Source: Leishmania mexicana MHOM/GT/2001/U1103
Lineage: Eukaryota > Euglenozoa > Kinetoplastea > Trypanosomatida > Trypanosomatidae
DNA length: 64,000 bases
Assembly (NCBI RefSeq): GCF_000234665.1
Contig: NC_018329.1
Location: 556,489-620,488 of the forward strand
Direction of reading: 5' to 3'
The stretch's first letter is position 1. The number at the start of each line of letters is the position of its first letter. Below, piece by piece: positions 20,789-30,515 of the stretch. The notes under the pieces are model-generated. The model was not told the DNA's origin. It ran no database searches and worked only from the letters and a program-made list of their open reading frames with translations. Both the position numbers and the translations under genes were made by a program.

Positions 20789-21105
20789 GGCCTGTGGGCG
20801 TGTTTTTGTGGGGGGGTTTGGCTTCCGCCGGGCTGCGGGGCCGGGCGGTTCGCGCGGGTGGGCGCGGTGGGCAGCCCGGGGAGGGGGTGCCGGGGGGTTT
20901 GGGCTGGGGGCCACGAACGGCCCCCCCTGCCCGCGGGTTGGCCGGTCGCGCGGGGCCACCCGGGCCCTGTCGGGGCGCGGAGGGAAGGGCGGGTGGGGAG
21001 CTGTTTCCAAGGGAGCATCCCCCCCCTAGACCTTGGAGGCGGCGTCGCTGGGAGAGGCTGTTCAAAAACGGACGCGCAGCCCTGGGTGGGGGGGGGGACC
21101 GGGGG
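20789..21105. other. G-run-rich anomalous stretch
   Basis: The plus strand is dominated by runs of four to nine G, with almost no A. It follows the truncated SIDER 5 and precedes the relict gene. It resembles the homopolymer-inflated block at 18271-20378 and is probably the same sequence-quality problem. I see no gene. Confidence 0.5.
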
Positions 21106-21590
21106 CACTGGTGATTGCCCGTCAGCGATGGTGGTGTTGGTGTCCGCCTGGCCCTGGTCGGCCAGACGCTGCATGAATGCCGCCGCCGGGAGCTCGGTGA
21201 AATCGGTGATCTCCAGGCTGTAAAGGCGATGCTTGCGAACGCGCACGGGTGCCAGCGTTGTGACGCCACAGAGGACAACGCCGGCTACGACGTGCTTCGC
21301 GCCGTGTGTCTCGCACAAGAAAGCGAGGAGCTGGTTACTGGTCGGCAGACGCCGCCATGTTGGGCTGGTCAGGCTGCTCGCCGTCCTCGCGCGGCTGCTG
21401 GCTGCACGATCTTCTCGTCCGTGGATTGGAGAGGGTACTTGTAGTACTCCGACTGCAGCGCAGCCGTGCATGGGGCCTCACGGTTCGCCACCTGCGCCTT
21501 GCGAGGCTCCACATTAGCCGCGGATTCACGGGTGCTGACAATGCAAAGGGAGCACAAGAAGGTGGCGTGAAACCCTGGCGAAGCAGGCAA
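21106..21590 (-). pseudogene. frame-broken relict of an unrecognised protein
   Basis: Three adjoining minus-strand frames read in sequence like one protein. The first (about 21590-21400) includes SEYYKYPLQSTDEKIVQP; the second continues EDGEQPDQPNMAASADQ and hits a stop; the third (about 21350-21115) reads NQLLAFLCETHGAKHVVAG and then KHRLYSLEITDFTELPAAA before dissolving into the G-run-rich stretch. Each segment has normal mixed composition. At least two frameshifts are needed to join them, and no intact start or stop is seen. Either it is a pseudogene or an intact gene carrying indel errors, which is plausible next to the poor-quality block. I do not recognise the family. Confidence 0.45.
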
Positions 21591-22977
21591 GTCCAGGGCC
21601 GCTGAGCTGGGGAGACGCGGCGACTCAAATGATGTGCTGCGCGCCTGTCAACAAAGACGGTGTGGCAACGCACCTTGCAGGGACCAGCGCACGAAGGGGA
21701 AGGGGTGAGGGTGAAGTGAGGAGCAAGTAGGGAGGAGTGCACGGTGCACTATGGGGTAGACGCGGCGTTCCTCACAGTCGCCGAGGCACCGTGCTTGGTG
21801 ATGTGTACACATGCAGCCTGGGAAAGGCGCGGGGGCAGCGCGACGGAGACATGAATGGGGGAGGAGGAAGAGGAGGGTCCGTCAAGAGAGCTCGCGGTGC
21901 TGCACTCGCGCCACTCCCTGTTCTCCCAAGTCTGTCATACTTCGTGCCATTTCTTTCGCTTCCCGCGGACACACGCGTGCAGAGGAAGAGGGAGACGGAG
22001 ACTCTCGGCTGCTCAGCGTACGCGCAGATATACACGGACACGTAACCAAACAGATGAAAAGGGACAGAAGGGTGGGGGGAGATTCGACGTTGGTAAACAA
22101 AGAACATCAGGTGTAAGGAGTCCTAGTCGTAGGCGTAGGAGGGTGGGGGACAGGAGGGGGAGGAACAGCAGCAGCAGCAGCAAACAGAGAAGGCGATGAC
22201 GATGCACTTCAACGACTCCACACACACACACACACGAATATAGTTGCCCACTTCAGCACACTGGACAGACAGATTGGCACCCCTGTCCGTGCGTGTGTGT
22301 GCTGTAGGCCTCTCTCTACACAAGAGCACCGCGTCAAGGCTTGGCAAGCGAATCATGGAGAAGATGTATGCAGGTAGGCGAGGAGGGAGAACACCTGGTT
22401 GATATCATGTGCTTGCATCTCACGACTGTTGAAGACATGCGAGGATGGGAGGAGGGGGTGGGGAAGCCAGGGAGACTGGCACATGGATACGTGTATGAAA
22501 GGAAAAATGGGTAATTAGAGAAGAGATGCCATCCGGGCGCGTGCGTGCACCTCTACGGTTTTGCGCACGTGCTGACACGGTGGGACGGGGGCGGCTCGAG
22601 CCCACGCGTACCGGCAGAGATCCAGTAGAATCAAAAGAGTTGTGCACGCTCGCAGAGTTGGGCACGGTTGGCGTATGACAGGGAGTCGGTGCGGGTCAGG
22701 GTGGCAGCGCGGGGTTGGGGGCGAGGTGGGTGGGGGGAAGAACAGCGAATAAGGAGGCCGTGGGCTTTTCCTCACCTCGTCTGCCTGCGGAATTTATACA
22801 CAAGTACGTGAAGGTGGCAGTGGGTGCTGGGAAATCGACGGCAGCAGACGAGTTCCCGGTATGAGAACCACGACGGGGCACTCACGCAAGACACACACGC
22901 ATGGCCTTAAAGACAGAAGAGGAGATACTGGTGCACCAGTGTACACTACACGTATATGTGTGTGCAGGATCCACTTC
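21591..22977. other. non-coding 3' flank of the calpain-like gene
   Basis: No gene seen. It holds GC-rich spacer, a short (CA)n run near 22213-22234 and a run of GCA/CAG triplets near 22166-22186. It is the likely 3' UTR of the gene stopping at 22978. Confidence 0.5.
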
Positions 22978-25095
22978 TCACACCACCAGCTCGAACTCTG
23001 CGTTGTGCTGCTTCTTGCCATTGCGCAAGTTGTCGCTGCGGTAGGTGCGAAAGACGTTGTTGCCGTCCTTGATCTGGTACAGCGTGGTGAGGCTCGTCAG
23101 CGTGCCAGCGTCGAACGAGGCCACATTCTTGAACACCGCGTTGTTCTTGTCAAGGCGCACAATGTTCACGACGACGTCCTCGCTGGATATCTTGGTCTGG
23201 GTGCGGAGCGCGATGACGTACTTCTTCTTTGGAACGTTGTTGCCGGTGCTGCTTTTCATGCGACGCGGAATGACCAGGTACTTGCGGGCCTTTGTGAACT
23301 TATAGTAGAGGGAGACAGAGCGAGACTCCTGGAAGAGGTATTCGGTGCTCGGCTCCTCCGGGTTCTCGCTGGAGTTTGCTACCACCTTCTGCTGCGAGCC
23401 GTTGACGTCGCCCTCTGATATGCTGATCATCACGCACGCGTACTTGCTGTCCGGGTCGCCGGCCGCCAGCCCGCGGCAGTCCTTCTGGTGCAGCGAGATG
23501 TACGCCGGAAACTGCGACGTCTTGCTCACGATGATCAGCAGCGCGGTGTCGCACACAAGGTCCTCAAAGCTGCCGAGGACGCGGTAGTCATACCACGAAC
23601 GGAACCAGTTGCCACGGCGGAAGCACACGGAGCCGCTGTCGAAGAACTTAGACACATCGCGCCACTCCATCCAGAAGATGCCATCCGCCTTCTTCTGAGG
23701 ACGGCAAGCGAGCTTGATGAATGGGTAGCGGTTCCACAGCGGACTGTCATCGCCCCAGTCCCCGGTCCACTCCACATGCGACCCCCACGGGTTGCGGATC
23801 TTCAGCATGCACAGGTGGTGCAGTGGGAAGTGTTTCACGTCCAGCACCGAGTACGCGTGGCCGATGCTCAGGCCGGCCTTCTCAAACAGTGCCTCACAGT
23901 GGTTTGCCGGGAGCTGCTTACTCGCCATCTTCAGGGCGCCCTTCGACGGGGTGGAAATACAGATCAAGTACTTCTTCTCGTTCCACCGGTGGAGGGAGTC
24001 GAAGAGCCCCTTCTGTGTCTTGGCGTCCGTCTGCGCTGTCCGCCACATGTTGCCGAAGTGGTAGGCCGGGAAGCCGGTGAGGTCCTCGAGGGCTTGCCAC
24101 GGGTATCCAGCCACGATCGCCTGGTACGAGCCGAAGGCCTTCGCGTAGGCCTTCTCTGAGAAAGACACCCACAGCTCGTTCGGGTGGTTGCGGTTGCGCG
24201 CGAACACCGGCAACAGCTGCACGCTGGGCAAGTACGAGTCGATGATGATGGTGCGCCACCACCCGCTGATGTTCAGGTTCACGCGCCACGCACCATGCTT
24301 CTGTTCCTGGCTGCGGATGCAGCAGCCGTGGTGGTTCTTAAAGATCCCCTTGATGGCGGTGTCGTGCTCAGCCAGCGCCGCAAGCGCGCAGAGGTAGTAG
24401 CAATCCCCGAGCTGACCCTGGCTAATGTCCTTGGGCGAGATGTTGCCGAAGAGACGAATTTTCGGGTGCCACTTCTTCGGCAGGAAGTCTTCGGGGCGAC
24501 GCCATGCGATCGTCTCCGGCCGCTTCAGGCACGAATCCGGCTCGGAGTCGATGCCAGGGCGGATCAGCGACTGCGAGGTCGGCGGAAAGGACGTGTCAAC
24601 GTACTTCTTGCCCTTTCTCCGCGCCACCTTCAGGAGCCGATTTTGGTTGTTGACCTTCGGGTTTTTCTCGCGCAGCTTGCGCATCTCGGCGAGGTCGGCG
24701 CTGATCTGCACCGCCGCCTTCTGACGTAGCTTCTGCCGGTCCGCATCGGTGAAGGGGATGCCGGAGTACTTTACGTTGAAGCCGTTCACCTCCTTGGCTT
24801 TCACCATGGCCTTGGTCTCGAGCGGGAACACGGACACGGTCGCGGTGCAGGCGCCGGAGTCATTCTTGCGCACGAGTTCCGTGTCGCTCATCGCGACGAT
24901 GTTAGAGCCACTGCCAAAGTCGGCTGTCACCTTCTGATAGTCCTGCGTGTCGTTGTAGAAGTACCAGGTATCGCCCTTGACGATCTTGAAGAGGCGGCCA
25001 TCATTGAAGCACGGGGTGGCTTTGCCGGAGACAAGAGGCTTGCCGAGCTTGTACTCCGGCTTCGGATCACAGCAGGTGCAGCATCCGTTGCCCAT
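22978..25095 (-). CDS. calpain-like cysteine peptidase, acylated, catalytic triad present
   Basis: A protein of 705 aa starting at ATG 25095. The N-terminus MGNGCCTCC has Gly2 for N-myristoylation and Cys5, 6, 8 and 9 for palmitoylation, so it should associate with the plasma or flagellar membrane. Residues about 30-115 form the kinetoplastid-specific DUF1935 module (LFKIVKGDTWYFYNDT). The C2-type peptidase core follows: GQLGDCYYLC with Cys232, GLSIGHAYSV with His413 and KIRNPWGSHVEW with Asn435. All three catalytic positions are therefore present; many trypanosomatid calpain-like proteins lack one or more. From about 490 there is a C2-like domain region. The family is linked to cytoskeletal remodelling and differentiation. 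Proteolytic activity here is inferred from the residues. Confidence 0.92.
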   Translation of the reverse strand: MGNGCCTCCDPKPEYKLGKPLVSGKATPCFNDGRLFKIVKGDTWYFYNDTQDYQKVTADFGSGSNIVAMSDTELVRKNDSGACTATVSVFPLETKAMVKAKEVNGFNVKYSGIPFTDADRQKLRQKAAVQISADLAEMRKLREKNPKVNNQNRLLKVARRKGKKYVDTSFPPTSQSLIRPGIDSEPDSCLKRPETIAWRRPEDFLPKKWHPKIRLFGNISPKDISQGQLGDCYYLCALAALAEHDTAIKGIFKNHHGCCIRSQEQKHGAWRVNLNISGWWRTIIIDSYLPSVQLLPVFARNRNHPNELWVSFSEKAYAKAFGSYQAIVAGYPWQALEDLTGFPAYHFGNMWRTAQTDAKTQKGLFDSLHRWNEKKYLICISTPSKGALKMASKQLPANHCEALFEKAGLSIGHAYSVLDVKHFPLHHLCMLKIRNPWGSHVEWTGDWGDDSPLWNRYPFIKLACRPQKKADGIFWMEWRDVSKFFDSGSVCFRRGNWFRSWYDYRVLGSFEDLVCDTALLIIVSKTSQFPAYISLHQKDCRGLAAGDPDSKYACVMISISEGDVNGSQQKVVANSSENPEEPSTEYLFQESRSVSLYYKFTKARKYLVIPRRMKSSTGNNVPKKKYVIALRTQTKISSEDVVVNIVRLDKNNAVFKNVASFDAGTLTSLTTLYQIKDGNNVFRTYRSDNLRNGKKQHNAEFELVV

Positions 25096-26170
25096 CTCCC
25101 TGACCTCCCCTGTGAGTGGACCACCTCACTCTGCGTGCGACGCGCGTCCCTCTCACTCTGTTCCTCTCGGAGGAACAGCGACCGCGACAACGCAGCGACC
25201 GGTAAGTGTGGTGATCTGCGCTGCGGCAAGATTGATGACACACACACACACAGAGGGAGAGAGGGAGGGGGAGGGGGTAGACAGGCACACTCACTCCACA
25301 CACGCCAACACAGACAAGACCTAAAAGCGAAGAGCGTCGAGGGAGAGGAGGGATGGGGGGCGGCGGCTCTGATGACGCATCGCGTGGGTGAGCGATGATG
25401 CAGTGGATAGACGCGAGAGCGAGCGAGCGAGCAAGTGGCAGACCAGTTCGTGGCGACGTGCCAATCAACAGAAAAAAGATTAAAACAGTTCCAGAGAAGA
25501 TACACATAAACACAACTGGAGGGGAGGGGAAGCGGGGCGGCAGCGGTGATGCCTGCGCACCCATGCTTCTATGTACGTGTCTGAGGAGGTGCGATGGGGC
25601 GGTGGTTGGAGGGATGAAAGGTGACGACCAAGGGAGAAAAAGGGCAGAGGAGAGGTACTTAGATACACGGATCCAAGCCGCCAGCGTAGAGACACACAGC
25701 GGGGGGGGGTGGGGTGGGGCGCAGGTATGGCATAAGAGGTATCGGAGAGACTGATCACGTCTACGCAGCAGGCAACGCTGCATTCATCCATCTCTTCCAG
25801 CGCTGCGACTGCCTTACGCAAAGGACGTCGTACTCTTCCATCCTGGCTTCATTTTGTACGCGTGCGTGCGCGCCTGTAGGTGTACTCCAGGCGATCAACA
25901 CCAGCTCCACACACGCACGTCTGTGCCTGCGCACGCGCGCCACGATGATCGGAGCTGGAGACGAGGGAGGGGGAGGGGGGGGAACGGCGATGTTTGAGGC
26001 ACGGCAGCCATCGCTGAACCGGACTCCTACGTAGACGCACACACGCACACAGGGGAGATGGGAGGAGGCATGAGAGATGGGGGAGGGAGGAAGGGCGCAC
26101 TGTGCATTGGGGCCGATGATGCGAGCGAGTGAGCCCCGCCTGCCCTCCCCCATCTCTCTCTGCCTCTCGT
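25096..26170. other. intergenic region
   Basis: No gene seen. It holds the upstream region of the calpain-like gene, with a (CA)n/(GA)n-rich patch near 25235-25270, and the presumed 3' UTR of the Rab3GAP gene. Confidence 0.5.
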
Positions 26171-29100
26171 CTACGGCACCTCCTTCGTCAGTGCAAGCGC
26201 TAGACGGAGAGACCGCGAGGCATCTTGGTGCACCACCAGCTGCTGAAAGCAGGGGCACGTGTCGAGCGGGCGCTCCGCCATGCACGTCAGACGTACCATG
26301 CTCTCTTGCACCTCGCGCGTCTCTGCCCGCGCAAACTGCTTCGCAAAGGCCGTCGACCACGTCGCCATGCTGACCGTGACGGTGCGCATCTGCAGGCTGG
26401 TTGCCTGATGCTGCTGGGGCGTCGCAGCGGGAGAGCTAAGTGCGTGCACGGTGGCAGTCACATCCGGATTTGTTGAAAAGCCCAAGAGGTACTGGAGCGC
26501 CACCGCGGTGCACACGCTGACCTCGATCTCGCCGAGTTGGTGAAGGGCATTGGCAAAGAACCCGTGCAGCATCTCGGGTATCATGGGCTCCGACGCAGCT
26601 GGTGGCTGCTGCGCTGCGGCGCCTTCGGCGAAGGCGCCACGACTAGTGAGAAAGAGCGCCGACGCCGCCTCCACGTCTTTGGTGAGAGCTGCACACTTGT
26701 CTCGCACGTATCGATGGAGGGCGCGGATGCGCGGGGTGGCCGGAATCGTGGGATGTCCCGCCTCTTGGGCAGAAAGCGGCATTTGTGAACTCCAGTCGGG
26801 CTTGTCAGAAGGACGACCACGCCCACTGGGCCGATAGGCTCTGTCGTCCCCGATGACACAGCGGTGGCACAGCATATGGTGCAGCGCGTTGGCGATGGAG
26901 GCGTTGCTCACCTCTAGAAGCAACTCCGCAGTTGGCAGGGCAATAAGCCAGGCAAGAATCTTGGTGGCTTGCTCGAGTGGTTGAAAGAGACCCTGGACAA
27001 TGTCATCGCGAGAGCGAGGGGTCGCCCGACGCCAAAGAGACCACCACACATGTGCCGAGCCCTTACCGCCACTGGCACCACCTTCCTTCTGCTGCCGTTG
27101 CATGCGCTCTGACAAGTAGTCGTCGTCGCTGAGGGTCCGTGATGGCATTTCGACGAAGTCGCGAGGACTGTGCCACTGCACAAAGTCAGGAAAGCGGACG
27201 ATCCGGCCCTCGTGTGCCTTGTTCACGTACAGGAAAAAGCACATGTCATTGTAGAGCGGGTCCGTCTGGAGCCACTCGACGGTGGCGCTCTCCACGGCGG
27301 CCGCGTCGAGGGAGTTGAGCTCCACCGCGCGTTTCATCACCTCATCCATCGTGGTCGGCGGCTGTGGCAGGGGCGGCGGGACGCACAGCACCTCGCCGTT
27401 CGTGATGAGGTGCCGGACGGGGCTCGTGGTCAGCGAGGTAGCTGCCCCGTCCGCTTCCGCCTTCGTGCTCGCCGCGGGCGTAGCCGTAGTCGGCGAACCG
27501 TTGTCCTCCAATGAACGCAGGAGTGCCGCTTGTGCGTAGCGCAGGAGCTGCAGCTTCTGCGTCAGCAGCGGCCGACCAAGGTCGACGGGGGGGTCTTCTG
27601 GAGGCATGCCCAAGCAGTCTAAAAGACGCTGCCAGCTCTTTTTCTTCTGCTCATGCGGGGCATCCAGCAAAAGCCGATGAAGGGCATCGAGGCACAGTCG
27701 CCAGAGCGCCTGCACATCTGTCGGATGCGGCACCTGGGTCGCACAGATGAAGGCGAAGCGGGCGAAGAAAGAGTCGGGGAAGTAACTGCGGCGCAGATCC
27801 TTTTCCTGCTCTGCACCGCCTTTGGGTCGTTGCCTGTGCGGCGCGCTCGCCTCACCGGAGCAGCATTGCCGGTGCGCCTCCCACTCCCCCCAGAGACTGC
27901 GCAGGTGACGCGCCACCACTGCTTCACTTCGCTTGCCGCTCAGCGCCGCGAGAGCGGTGCCAGGGGGCTGCGGAGAGTCGGGGTCGCCATCTCCGTACAC
28001 ATTCGCGTCATCGCCGCCACAGGCGTCATCGTTGTCGTCCGATGGCAGGGGTGCGGCAAAGCGCTGGATGAGGGAGTCCTGCAGTGTCACATTGGCACCT
28101 GTCCACTCCACAATACAGGCCGCCAAGTCGCGCAGGTGCGCCTCGCTGCAGCGCCTGCCGCTACACTCGTCCGCGCCGCTTTCATCGTTGTCGCCGGCTC
28201 TCTCCCTGGCGGTTCCGGCGCCTTCGTCGTCTCCGGGCACCTGCGCTGCATGAGTGACTGCACCTCGCACACCGCCGGGCTCGTTGCCGTCATGCGCGGA
28301 GGTAGTTCTGCGCGCCGCGGTAGTGTTCGTAAGGGACTCCAGATAACCCCCCAGCAAAGACTCTGCGAGGTGCTCACTCACGCCATGCTGGATGTCCTTG
28401 TCGTCGCGCACCACCGCCTGCGCCGTAATGGAGCACTTGCGCTGTGCTGCCTGCGCCGCCGCAGCGCTGCTGAACGTCAGGACGGCAGGGGGTGCGGTCC
28501 CGGGTGCTGTTGCGGTGAGGGTGTACTGGAAGGGATCGAGATGGCTGGCCCGTCCGACAGCCTCATGTGCCTCGATATCTTGCAGCTGATTCCACTGGAA
28601 GTGAAACCGCACGTGCTTCAGGGGAGGGGCGGCGGTGCCAAAATCGTGGGTGAAGGCGCCACACAGGAGTCGGACGTACTCGTTCTCACGACGCAGCACG
28701 CTTTCCCAGGTGAGAAACGAGGACGCGGCGGAGAGGGGAACAGCGTCGCCGGCTGAGGCGTGGGCGTCGTCAGCGTGATTGTCGCCGCTGTTGGGCTTGC
28801 TGTCCGCAGACAGTCCATATGGGTGAAACTTCCACGGCACCGGCAGTACGTACTTCTTCCACAGGGAGACGCAGATACCGTCGAAGTCGTCGCTGCGGAT
28901 GCGGCTGTGCTGCCCCACATGCAGCTGGAAAAGGTCGATGTAGTCGGAGAGGGACTGGCAGTGCTCAGGAACGCGGCCAAAGGCGTCCGCGAGGAATCGC
29001 GTGGTGAAGCTGCGTTGATGCAAGAGCGACCACTCAACGGGACTGATCGTCGGAGACGGCGACGACGGGGGCGCTGGCATTGGAGGCAGCGCAGCACAGG

Positions 29101-29905
29101 TGGGCAGCGGTGGAGCGACACCAACGAAGGTCTGCTTGTACGAGTCCCCGGCGGGGGCGAAGCACGGCGCACATCCGTCCGGGTAAAAGAACGGCGAGGG
29201 CAGCAGACTCGCCGCCGGGGCCTGTTGCCGATGTGAAGGCGGCAGACAGCCAGGTGCTGCAGGGCGGCGGGATGCCGGGCACAGCCGAAGGACGCCACCC
29301 TTGACCCGGTTCTTCTGCTGCTGGAGCAGCATCTGGCGCACTGCTGTGGAGAGCAGTGACAGCAAATAGCTGGTTTCGCTCTCCCGGTACGACGCGCTCG
29401 CAACGGCCTTCTTTATGAGAAAGAAGAGCGGGGTGCAGTACTGCTGCATGATGGGATGAGTCGCGTCGCGGACGTGCACCTCCACCGCAATCGACAGGTC
29501 CTTGTCGAGCGATGTGGGATCTGGCGTGTAGAGGGAGATGGTTCTGCCAAATACCTTCGACGCAGTAGAGAGGTTGGCCGCCTCGTCATTCGTAGAGAGA
29601 GACGCGGGAGACGACGAAGTAGTCGTAGGGGACGCCGGTGACGAGGAGGAAGCTGGGACACCACTTTCAATGTCTGCCCCGATCTTCCTGTCCGAGGGCG
29701 CGCCGCCCCCCGCCGCCGCGGATACGGGGGCTACGAGGAAAGACTGCAAGAGAGGCTCCCCGTCAAACAAGACTGCCAGGTACTGCTCAATCACCTTGAC
29801 GTGCTCCTCGAAGCTGTTGGCACAACTGAAGTCCTCAATGAGGAGCGGAATCTCCTCCGATGGCGCCTCGGGCGGCGACTCGCTGCGCGCATACGTCGTC
29901 TCCAT
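26171..29905 (-). CDS. RAB3GAP1: Rab3 GTPase-activating protein catalytic subunit homologue
   Basis: A protein of 1244 aa starting at ATG 29905 (residues METTYARSESPPE). The same frame is open above this but begins with GTG. Near the N-terminus LLIEDFSCANSFEEHVKVIE resembles the start of animal RAB3GAP1 (E-(I/L)-xDF-T/S-x-A-(S/N)). The most telling block is FPDFVQWHSPRDFVE at 905-919, matching the DFVRWYSPRDY segment of the family, followed by LSERM, a Trp-rich stretch and a helix with LFQPLEQATKIL, all in the family order. The middle is expanded with Ser/Ala/Gly-rich insertions, so it exceeds the human protein (about 980 aa). In animals the complex with RAB3GAP2 acts as GAP for Rab3 and exchange factor for Rab18. 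The catalytic arginine needs an alignment to confirm. Confidence 0.82.
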   Translation of the reverse strand: METTYARSESPPEAPSEEIPLLIEDFSCANSFEEHVKVIEQYLAVLFDGEPLLQSFLVAPVSAAAGGGAPSDRKIGADIESGVPASSSSPASPTTTSSSPASLSTNDEAANLSTASKVFGRTISLYTPDPTSLDKDLSIAVEVHVRDATHPIMQQYCTPLFFLIKKAVASASYRESETSYLLSLLSTAVRQMLLQQQKNRVKGGVLRLCPASRRPAAPGCLPPSHRQQAPAASLLPSPFFYPDGCAPCFAPAGDSYKQTFVGVAPPLPTCAALPPMPAPPSSPSPTISPVEWSLLHQRSFTTRFLADAFGRVPEHCQSLSDYIDLFQLHVGQHSRIRSDDFDGICVSLWKKYVLPVPWKFHPYGLSADSKPNSGDNHADDAHASAGDAVPLSAASSFLTWESVLRRENEYVRLLCGAFTHDFGTAAPPLKHVRFHFQWNQLQDIEAHEAVGRASHLDPFQYTLTATAPGTAPPAVLTFSSAAAAQAAQRKCSITAQAVVRDDKDIQHGVSEHLAESLLGGYLESLTNTTAARRTTSAHDGNEPGGVRGAVTHAAQVPGDDEGAGTARERAGDNDESGADECSGRRCSEAHLRDLAACIVEWTGANVTLQDSLIQRFAAPLPSDDNDDACGGDDANVYGDGDPDSPQPPGTALAALSGKRSEAVVARHLRSLWGEWEAHRQCCSGEASAPHRQRPKGGAEQEKDLRRSYFPDSFFARFAFICATQVPHPTDVQALWRLCLDALHRLLLDAPHEQKKKSWQRLLDCLGMPPEDPPVDLGRPLLTQKLQLLRYAQAALLRSLEDNGSPTTATPAASTKAEADGAATSLTTSPVRHLITNGEVLCVPPPLPQPPTTMDEVMKRAVELNSLDAAAVESATVEWLQTDPLYNDMCFFLYVNKAHEGRIVRFPDFVQWHSPRDFVEMPSRTLSDDDYLSERMQRQQKEGGASGGKGSAHVWWSLWRRATPRSRDDIVQGLFQPLEQATKILAWLIALPTAELLLEVSNASIANALHHMLCHRCVIGDDRAYRPSGRGRPSDKPDWSSQMPLSAQEAGHPTIPATPRIRALHRYVRDKCAALTKDVEAASALFLTSRGAFAEGAAAQQPPAASEPMIPEMLHGFFANALHQLGEIEVSVCTAVALQYLLGFSTNPDVTATVHALSSPAATPQQHQATSLQMRTVTVSMATWSTAFAKQFARAETREVQESMVRLTCMAERPLDTCPCFQQLVVHQDASRSLRLALALTKEVP

Positions 29906-30515
29906 CGCTGATACGCAGCAGGTGATGCTGGTGTTCTTGTGGTGGCGGTGCACAAGATGACACGGGCGGGAAACGGCGGAGGGTGGGGGCTGTGGCGCTT
30001 GGACGAGCCCCGAACGTCAGTTACTATGACGGACTTGGGGGAAAGGAGATTGGAGGAGGGGAGGGGAGCGCACCCAGAAGAGGGGGAGGGGGCGCAAGGC
30101 AGAGCTGGTGATGTTCGACCCGCGGCAAACGGGTGTGGTGGTGGACTGTGTGTGTGAACGGAGAGCGGAGGAGGAGGAAGTGGGATACGAGAGTACGGGG
30201 ATGAGGGAGAAGGTGCCCATTGCGCCCATCAGCCTGTGTACCACCACCTTCTCCCTATCCGAACCTTATCCGAATTTCCAATGCCAGTTACTGTAATACT
30301 GACAGGCAGCATCCATAAGGATGCTATTCAGTAGCTGAGGCACAGGGCCATGCTGATTGCCACCTTTGCTTCCCGCGCCCAACAGGAAGCGGAAAGGTGG
30401 GAGTGGAGGACGCGCAGATCCAGCTGTACTGCTGTGCGAGTCACCTCCCCTCCCCCCATCTCACCGAGTATCTCGTGAGGTGCTCGCTGATGGCGTGTAA
30501 AAGAACGGTGTGTTC
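29906..30515. other. intergenic region with two strong stem-loops
   Basis: No protein gene seen. It contains the upstream region of the Rab3GAP gene and the 3' flank of the NSUN6-like gene. Two inverted repeats stand out at 30308-30325 and 30360-30400 and are listed separately. Confidence 0.5.
30308..30400. other. pair of stem-loops in intergenic DNA
   Basis: The first hairpin (30308-30325) is a perfect 7-bp stem AGCATCC/GGATGCT around an ATAA loop. The second (30360-30400) pairs CCACCTTT and GCTTCC with GGAAGC and AAAGGTGG, with a two-base GG bulge, giving a stem of about 14 bp around an 11-base loop. They lie 34 bases apart. I do not recognise the element. It could be a structured UTR element or a small RNA; no box C/D or tRNA features are seen. 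Confidence 0.45.
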
